Shown here piece after piece: positions 50,728 to 64,000 of a DNA stretch of 64,000 bases. The notes under the pieces were generated by a model, which was not told the origin of the DNA, made no database searches, and saw only the letters and a program-made list of their open reading frames with translations. Within the stretch, counting starts at the first letter, position 1, and the number at the start of each line of letters is the position of its first letter. A program made the position numbers and the translations under genes. The DNA is from Apteryx mantelli. Lineage: Eukaryota; Chordata; Aves; Apterygiformes; Apterygidae. The stretch is taken from positions 88,964,007-89,028,006 of the forward strand of contig NC_089978.1 in NCBI RefSeq assembly GCF_036417845.1, written 5' to 3'.

Positions 50728-52109
50728 TAACAGTTTATTGAATTGCCTCATGGATTTCTGATGCTGGACAATATATTGTGTGGTTTTAGGAAGGAATGTG
50801 TTCTACCGAATGGAGAGATTGCAAATATTGTCTTTTTTATCTCTTGCATCAAAATACCTAAGGCAGTACAAAGGATTTAAGATTACCCTTAAAAGAGTTT
50901 TAACTTGCAAGGATTCTTAGCTAACCTCATTTATTCAAGAATGCTGTCTGAACAGAATGTATGGTCATTTTCCAGAACACAGAAAGTCCTCTGAGATTGC
51001 TTTGCCTTCTACTGTGTAGCTTAGAGCAGTGGTGTCCAATAATTTTACTCTAATAAGGTATTTAGCTAGTCTGGTGACAGAAGTTGAGGGTTATGTACTG
51101 CCCCTCCTCTGTTAGGTGATAGGCCTTCCTGGAAGTGCTAAATTTACTGTGTGCAGCTAGACTTAGATGTTGCACAAGCACAGGAAGCCTGATGGTTAGC
51201 ATGTGCTATAAATCCAGGGCATTTCAAATAGTTTGGATTTGTTTCACACATGCAGAGTGACTACAGTAAATGCAGTAGTGTTGGCAAAAGCAGACAATGA
51301 GACCTGGGAGGGAACTGCTGGTACTGCCAGTACAGTCACCTGGCCCACAGACTGCTCCTGAATTATTTCCAGAAGCAGAGAGGGGTGAATAGGCAGTCTT
51401 GGTTGTATGTCCAATAGAGCACAAGTTCGACATGAGACTGAAAATTTCTCATGTTCAGGCCAGCAGGGTCTTTCCTAAGCATGGGTGTCTATTTCATTTT
51501 GGAGTAAGAAAAGCTCTCTTACATCTTCATTTTTGAGATCATTATACGGATTTATCCCCTTTTGAGACTCCACAGTGAAGTGTTCATTTGCCATACACTG
51601 CTCTTCTGAGAAAATAACATAAATAAGCAGGGGAGAAAACTAAAGCTGACCCTTTGGGAAGCCATCTGATTTGAATTGAAATTATGAAAGCAGACATCTA
51701 GGTTGATATCTACAATTTCAGTGCAGAGTGGATTCCTCAGTGACTGCCAGCAGCATCACTGCATTCAAAGAAAGGCCAGATTGGTATTGAAGAGGATATA
51801 ATGTATAGGGATAATGTAGTGCTATGTATAGGGATATGGTTACTTTTCCTAAGTTGGCTTGTGGTTCTCTTTCTTTCCTACCTCAGTCTTTCATTTTCGA
51901 ATGGTCACAATTGTATCATTCTGCCTTTGAAGAGTTTCAGTATTCTTTGTGAGGGGAAGGTACTAGCATAAATTAACATAAGAAAGTGACCCAGATGTGG
52001 TTGCAAAGACATAAAGAACAAGTGAGGAGAGCCTTCTCATTTGTTACTCATGCATTTCATCATTATCTGACTGCCTGGGGGAGAGAGAGTTACGTTAAAG
52101 ATGCAAAAC

Positions 52110-52134
52110 TTTTTTTTTTTTTTTTTTTTTTTTT
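52110..52134 (+). repeat. Poly(T) run
   Basis: Twenty-five consecutive T in MBTPS2 intron 3. No retrotransposon body is recognisable beside it. Confidence 0.85.
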
Positions 52135-54056
52135 AACTCTGCTTTAGCCTTTGGCCTAAATTTCATTACCCTTTAGCCTTTGGCTTTAGAGGTGAGGAGC
52201 AACAGTTCTGCTTATGTTATATTGATCAAGGTTGTTGTAGCCTTCCTCTTTTGTTCAGTCATGTACTTTATTTAAAATACCTATCTGTAGGTCACTGAGT
52301 TGTTTATCTGCCCCCTCTTGTGTTGGTTGCTTATTGACAAAAGTGGGAAAGAGACAGATCAGTTATTAACAAAGGATCTTCTTTTACTAAAGGTATTTCC
52401 AAAAGACCATAAAATATAAAATAACAATGTTTATTAACAAAATACCATTCTTAATTTCAGGACCAATCATGAGAGTTAGCTTCCTTTTTAGGTGAATCTT
52501 AAACTAGCTTCTTTGATGTAAAGTCTGAAAGCATTCAGTGCTGTATTCTAACATTATATTGTCATGGTAAAATTAAGATAGCAGTTTTTGCTATTACTGT
52601 CTGTCCTCTTATATACCCAGAACAGAGGGTCACTAAGAATGGCAGTTAACTGATCCATTAGTGCCACCAGCTGATGCTGTAGTAATACCAGCAAAAGATG
52701 CTTAACAAATGAAGAACAACTAACTTCATACAGTGAGGTACAATAGTTATGACAGTTAAGATAAGTATCTTGGTTGTGGTCACACTCTGAATAGGATTTG
52801 TGAAATGATTCAGTTCAACGCTAATGAAAACAGTCTTCTGGAGGATTTCCTTTAACTAGATTGCCTCACCAAGCTGCTTTAGAGTTCTGCCACATGGATA
52901 GTTGAATCCATGTAACTGAGGAATGGGTGGGATTGAATGAAGGTAGGGTGAAATGGGATCTGCTCACTTGGATCTGCTGCCAGAAGAATAGTGGTCTGGA
53001 ACTGCAGCCTTTGTGCGTCACCTGAGGTCAGCTTTAGAGAGCCTTATAGGCAGCTCAAGAATTTTTGCGCATAGCATCTCCTTTCTGCCACAATTCACAT
53101 CATGTTCACAGCAATGGTAACAGTGGAGTGCTCTTTGCCTCGAGGAGGAAGAGCTCTGGAGCAGGCAGGAGAGCTTTCCCTGAGTCAGCAGAAGCAATGG
53201 CCTTACCTTCCTACTACAGCAATAGCAGCTGAGCAAGAGCAGCTCCCTCTCTCAGGTGGAAAGAAGGGATGGTTTCTCATTTTCTCACTTGTGACTGCTT
53301 TGAATCCTACCTGGCAGGAGATGATGACTTATCAGTAGTGCAGTGACGGAGCTGGGGATCAGTGGGAATCCACAGAGATGGCAGAAATGTGAGGGGCCTC
53401 CATATTATGTCTTACGTAAATTAAAACTGTATCTGCATTTCAAATGATTTTTTTTTGTCTTAAATTGTCATATGTAGACACTCAAAACATGAAAAATAAT
53501 CTTTTTTTTATCTTTTAATTTGGGGTAGTCTCATGATTTAGGATAGGGAAAGAGAAGGGAGACCCTGACAACTCCAGTTGTAGCCCTTTTGAACTGTTAG
53601 GGTTCACAATGTTTTAAGTGCAATGCAGCTTTTATTGGAGGGTGGATCTCTATAGCTACATGGCTAGCTGCAGGAATTGTAAACTAATGCTTACAGTTGT
53701 CATTCTGTCTCATTTGAGTTGAAGTCTGTGTACATTCTTACGAACTTATGGAGCTTAATATAGAGTAGGACACATTCTGTCATGGTTGTGGGGACTGAGT
53801 AAGGAAGGGAGAGGGCTTTTGGCCTGTAGAGCTTTTCAGCCTTCAATAAAAGATTATTTATTGAGTATATTTTAAAATATACTGAATAAGTTGAGGGAAG
53901 AGGCAAAATCTGATAGTGCTGTGTGAAAATGGCCCCTGTTCTGTTGCTTGTCTGAAGAAGCTGTGTGAGAATGACAGTTTAGAGGCAGCAGGATTTGTCT
54001 TTGTACCTCTTGGTTTCCTAGTGTGTTTTGTTTTGTTGTCATGCCTACACAAACAG

Positions 54057-54160
54057 GTGCCTGGTGTAAATTTGCCTGTCAGCCAGATGACCTATTTCTT
54101 CTCTGCAATCCTCATCAGTGGTGTGATACATGAAGTCGGCCATGGGGTGGCAGCTATTCG
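54057..54160 (+). CDS. MBTPS2: MBTPS2 exon 4 (residues 122-156) with the HExxH zinc motif
   Basis: 104 nt, acceptor AAACAG, donor TTCG|GTAATA. It encodes [15 protein letters not shown], then a membrane segment carrying [20 protein letters not shown] at 54129-54143 (residues 146-150) is the S2P form of HExxH: the two histidines bind the catalytic zinc and the glutamate activates water inside the membrane. Human has HEIGH; Val for Ile is conservative. The split arginine codon (CG|A) joins exon 5. Confidence 0.97.
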
Positions 54161-60879
<6,719 letters not shown>

Positions 60880-60998
60880 GAGTGTGGCATAACTTTGTTC
60901 TTGGTGTTGCAAGTCTTATTGTTTTGTTTCTGCTACCAGCCGTTCTTTTTCCTTTCTATTACACGGGTGTTGGGGCACTTATCACGGAAGTCACAGAG
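60880..60998 (+). CDS. MBTPS2: MBTPS2 exon 6 (residues 199-238)
   Basis: 119 nt, acceptor TTTTTTTAG, donor ACAGAG|GTAGG. It encodes [20 protein letters not shown] (a long hydrophobic membrane segment), then [21 protein letters not shown] is a conserved S2P motif; GVGALITEV is the first strand of the PDZ-like domain. Confidence 0.96.
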
Positions 60999-61951
60999 GT
61001 AGGAAAAGATCTTGAATGGTTTCATATTATATGCTTTGTGACCAGAAATGTACCAGTGTCTCTTATTATCAGAAGCAAATTTGGTCTTTGCAGCACTCTG
61101 CAAAATCCAATACATTGTGCTTTTTGTCTGCTTAAAGTTTGCCTCTCCGTCTAATGATTTTTTAATATTAGTAAATAAATAAACATGGTATGATTAATTA
61201 CAGCTATTCAGCATACTGTAAAACTGTTCAGCCATTTGAGATGAATTTGCAGGCTTATTTCTGTTTATTTTAAACTTTTTTTTTAATACTGGAACCAAGC
61301 AAATCTGCCTGAAACTATATCATCGCTCTAGTTATTGCTATCTGTTTTTAATATTAGAGATTATTTTGAGCTGATTTCCATGCTTATTTGGTCAGTAGAA
61401 GCTGGAAGCAGAGAAAGGGTAGAATGCTGAGTTTCTGGAAAGGACTGATTTTTTGTGACGTAATCAAATACAGCATGGTTGAAGAACAGAGCTGGAAGGA
61501 TTCAGTCCTCCTTGGATAAAAAAATGAACTGATATACCTCAGGAGGAGAATGACATTTGTTGTGCTTTATACCTACAGAAGTACAGGTATACCCTGCTTT
61601 GCTGGAAGATTAGTGTATTAATTTAAGCTTCTTGAACTTAAAATGATAGGAAAAAACACAACATTAACTTGTATGAAAATAATTGCTCAAATTTGAAGAG
61701 GTCCCCTTGATCACTTGGAGACTTGGCCTTTTTTTTTTTTTTTTTTTTTTTTAACTAAATAAGCTATTCTTCATGGAGAATGTTGTTTTTGTAATGCTCT
61801 ATCTTAAGTTAAAATAATCACTTCTATTAAAGCCTGAGATTTTCTGTTTCTGCAAAAATAATTTCTCAACCTAAATATTACAGCAGAACTGTAAACTAAT
61901 CTTTGTAGTTTTAACAATAACAACATGACTAACATCACTTTTTCTTCTCAG
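60999..61951 (+). other. MBTPS2: MBTPS2 intron 6
   Basis: 953 bp with a 24-T run at 61729-61752. A CAGGTATACC string preceded by TA at 61582-61593 looks faintly like a Tigger end but is too short to call. Confidence 0.8.
61729..61752 (+). repeat. Poly(T) run
   Basis: Twenty-four consecutive T in MBTPS2 intron 6, about 200 bp before exon 7. Confidence 0.85.
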
Positions 61952-62132
61952 GATTCTCCTGCCAATGGACCAAGAGGTCTTTTCGTGGGAGATCTTGTCA
62001 CTAGCCTACAAGACTGCCCAGTTTATAGTGTGGAAGACTGGAATTCCTGTCTGGGAGACATTTCACAGAAGTCGCAGATTGGCTACTGTATAAATGCAGC
62101 AACCCTACAGCAATTAAGTTTTCCAGCTAGAG
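61952..62132 (+). CDS. MBTPS2: MBTPS2 exon 7 (residues 239-298)
   Basis: 181 nt, acceptor TTCTCAG, donor TAGAG|GTATGA. It encodes [20 protein letters not shown], then [17 protein letters not shown] and [18 protein letters not shown]. The first part completes a PDZ-like fold (SPA, GDLV and the DW pair are typical), followed by the start of a cysteine-containing luminal region. Compared with remembered human S2P, the segment TNVQDWNECLDTIAYEPQ is the most changed. The exon ends in phase 1, and the next exon lies beyond 64000. Confidence 0.96.
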
Positions 62133-64000
62133 GTATGACTGTAGGTGGTCTCTTCATTATTCTAGACTGTAATTTTAGCATATCTTAAAGACTCTTTTGG
62201 ATTTAGGATTTGTTAGTGGGAAGCATTTTGGTAAGTCAAGTCTACTATCCTGTCTTAAGCAATGACCAGTATTCCATTCCTTTTTGTGAAATGCTCTAGT
62301 GAGGGAGAGAAAGAGGAAAGGTGAATTTCTCTTGTCTTCCAGTCATCCTATGTGAATATACTGTATGGTTTGAATAATGAAATTTGCCTCTCCAGGCTAT
62401 TGCATAATTTGGTTATTACCAGTAATACAATTATTTCCTCTATTTTTAGTTCAGTTATATGGGTCAACTCAGTGATCTGTTGCAGATATAAATTTCACGC
62501 GTTACGGTATTGCTCTGATCTGTGCAACATTACAAATTGTGTGGCTTAAGTTAATGATGTGCTTTATTATGGCCACTTCTGGTCTGTCTCACTGTACAGG
62601 TTTTATGCTTCATTTGCTTCTTCAAGCTTACAGTGTCTTTGCCTATAAACTTAGTTCTGTCTGGATTGCACATATTTCTTCTAGAAGCCAGTTTATTTCC
62701 TTCTGTTTTCATTTATACGTTAGATTGCTTGTTGCTGTAACAGCTTACCCCTGAGAAACAAAAAAATAGGAACTGAACTAAACTAGAACAATAAACAAAA
62801 TTAAGTAGAACAAAAATAAACAGTCAAATTAAATTGTCTGAATGTCTTGTGACATGCCCTAAACCTCTCTAGAGTTTGGTTCATGCAAGCATCCATGGAG
62901 ACTGAATTCCAAAGGTAAGAGGCTGCAGCTAAGCAAAACCTACTTAATGCTATTCAGAGCTTTAAAATTGTCAATGGCATTTTTCCATCATACTGGGAGT
63001 AAAAAGGAGGTCAGGCAGCTTGAGTACCCATGTTTTTTGATGCGTTATCATTCTCATGTGACATGGAAAAGATAACTTTTTGTTTTTTTCATATGTAAGG
63101 AAAGTAAACTTACAGCTGGATCTAAGATAAATATTTAAACCAAAAACTAGAGGAGCATGAGTAAGATTCTGGCTTTTAGATATCTAATAGTTTGGATTAT
63201 CTTCTGAAGATGAGGGGCAACTTTGGCACGTACTCTCATCTGGGCTGGGATGGCAAGTGAAAACCAGTTCCTAGATCCTAAAAAGACGTATGTGCTGAGA
63301 TTGTTGCCCTCAGAAATGCAATTTCGGAGTCATGGGTAATAAAACTGCATATTCTGCAGCAGAACCAGTCCTATTTAGATGGACATGCTAGAGACTTAAT
63401 ATTGCTTCTAAGCTTAGTTACTGTATTATGTTAGCAGCCCATTGTCCCACTGCTGCTTTCTAATCAGACCAGTCTGTCTCTATTTTCTGAGCCACAAACC
63501 TCCAGCAGTGAGAAATATTCCTCTGAAATTAAATGAACTGTGTTCAGTCTCTAGCAGCTGTCATTTGTCAAAAACTTGACAGTTCACAACTTGACATAAA
63601 TACAGAGTATCAATAAAAATGTGTGCAGCAAATGGACCCTGTCTACTTGACCATAAAACAAATGGAGAATAAACTATTTAAGATAAGTATGAAGCTAGAC
63701 TGAAAACGATGCCCCAAAGATCTTTTTGAAATAAAAAAAGGAGTTTTTAATGTAGTTTATAAGGAAACTAACTTTATGGTCATTCACCATTTGAAAATAT
63801 ATATGGTTGCTTAGCCTCAGGGTACTTGAAACAAAGCCCCAGGCATAAAGCTCCATATTAGTGGACTGCAGAGCATGCAGAGATAAATAGGCAACCAGTA
63901 TCTCAGGCCTGATCTACCTAAGGAAGGCAATCCAATGTTGCTGCAACACAGATTCTTATGGTGACATTCTTTTGTGGTTTTTTTTAAACTACTTCTTGTA
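62133..64000 (+). other. MBTPS2: MBTPS2 intron 7, 5' part
   Basis: 1868 bp to the window end with no in-frame S2P continuation (the human protein goes on AYKRLDGSTECC). Nothing else was recognised. The remaining four or so exons, about 195 residues by comparison with human, lie outside. Confidence 0.8.

Larger units (their letters stand above)
47763..54056 (+). other. MBTPS2: MBTPS2 intron 3
   Basis: 6294 bp, the largest intron seen here. It houses the 2388-bp Tigger element at 48340-50727 and a 25-T run at 52110-52134. Outside those, no features were recognised. Confidence 0.85.

Noticed and set aside
51026-51045. CAGTGGTGTCCAA, resembling a hAT (Charlie-type) terminal repeat
   Set aside because: No inverse partner nor 8-bp target duplication was found nearby.
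61582-61610. TA-CAGGTATACC string resembling a Tigger terminal repeat
   Set aside because: Only about 10 of the first 12 bases fit, no partner end is visible and the following sequence does not match the two genuine copies.

Overview
The window looks like nuclear DNA from a bird. It is AT-rich with long non-coding stretches. It holds split genes with GT-AG introns, a CpG-island promoter, and a CR1 LINE 3' end of the kind typical of birds (36438-37030, closed by an 8-bp terminal repeat). Two genes are recognisable from their exon translations, and they lie head to head: SMPX on the minus strand (coding exons at 24784-24746, 19716-19630 and 15506-15366) and MBTPS2 on the plus strand (first seven coding exons, 40597 to 62132; the rest lies beyond 64000). 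This pair and its orientation match human Xp22.12, from memory.

Layout. 1-15352: non-coding DNA beyond the SMPX stop codon, with a few small repeats and possibly a separate SMPX 3' UTR exon near 14.2-14.9 kb. 15353-24805: SMPX coding exons and introns, with a TG/AC/TA microsatellite near 17 kb and a 333-bp Tigger-type transposon at 20010-20342. 24806-40179: the gap between the two genes, probably hiding the SMPX promoter and non-coding first exon, with one CR1 insertion. 40180-41290: CpG island with NRF1-like, ETS-like and GC-box sites and upstream ORFs. 40597-64000: MBTPS2 exons 1-7, with a 2388-bp near-complete Tigger transposon in intron 3.

Function. SMPX encodes a small striated-muscle and inner-ear protein. 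MBTPS2 encodes the site-2 protease, a Golgi intramembrane zinc protease that releases SREBP and ATF6 transcription factors; its HExxH motif (HEVGH) is visible in exon 4, while the second metal-ligand motif would lie past the window end. The two genes share a neighbourhood, not a pathway.

The most unusual content is the pair of Tigger1-like pogo transposons. I know Tigger1 as a placental-mammal family, so finding it with clean TA target sites in two introns of a bird-like locus suggests horizontal transfer. Other points of note: the avian MBTPS2 lacks the mammalian poly-serine tract and the intronic YY2 retrogene, and an upstream ORF ends in an ATGA overlap with the MBTPS2 start. I see no prokaryotic genes, CRISPR arrays, tRNA or rRNA genes, or intact viral genes.
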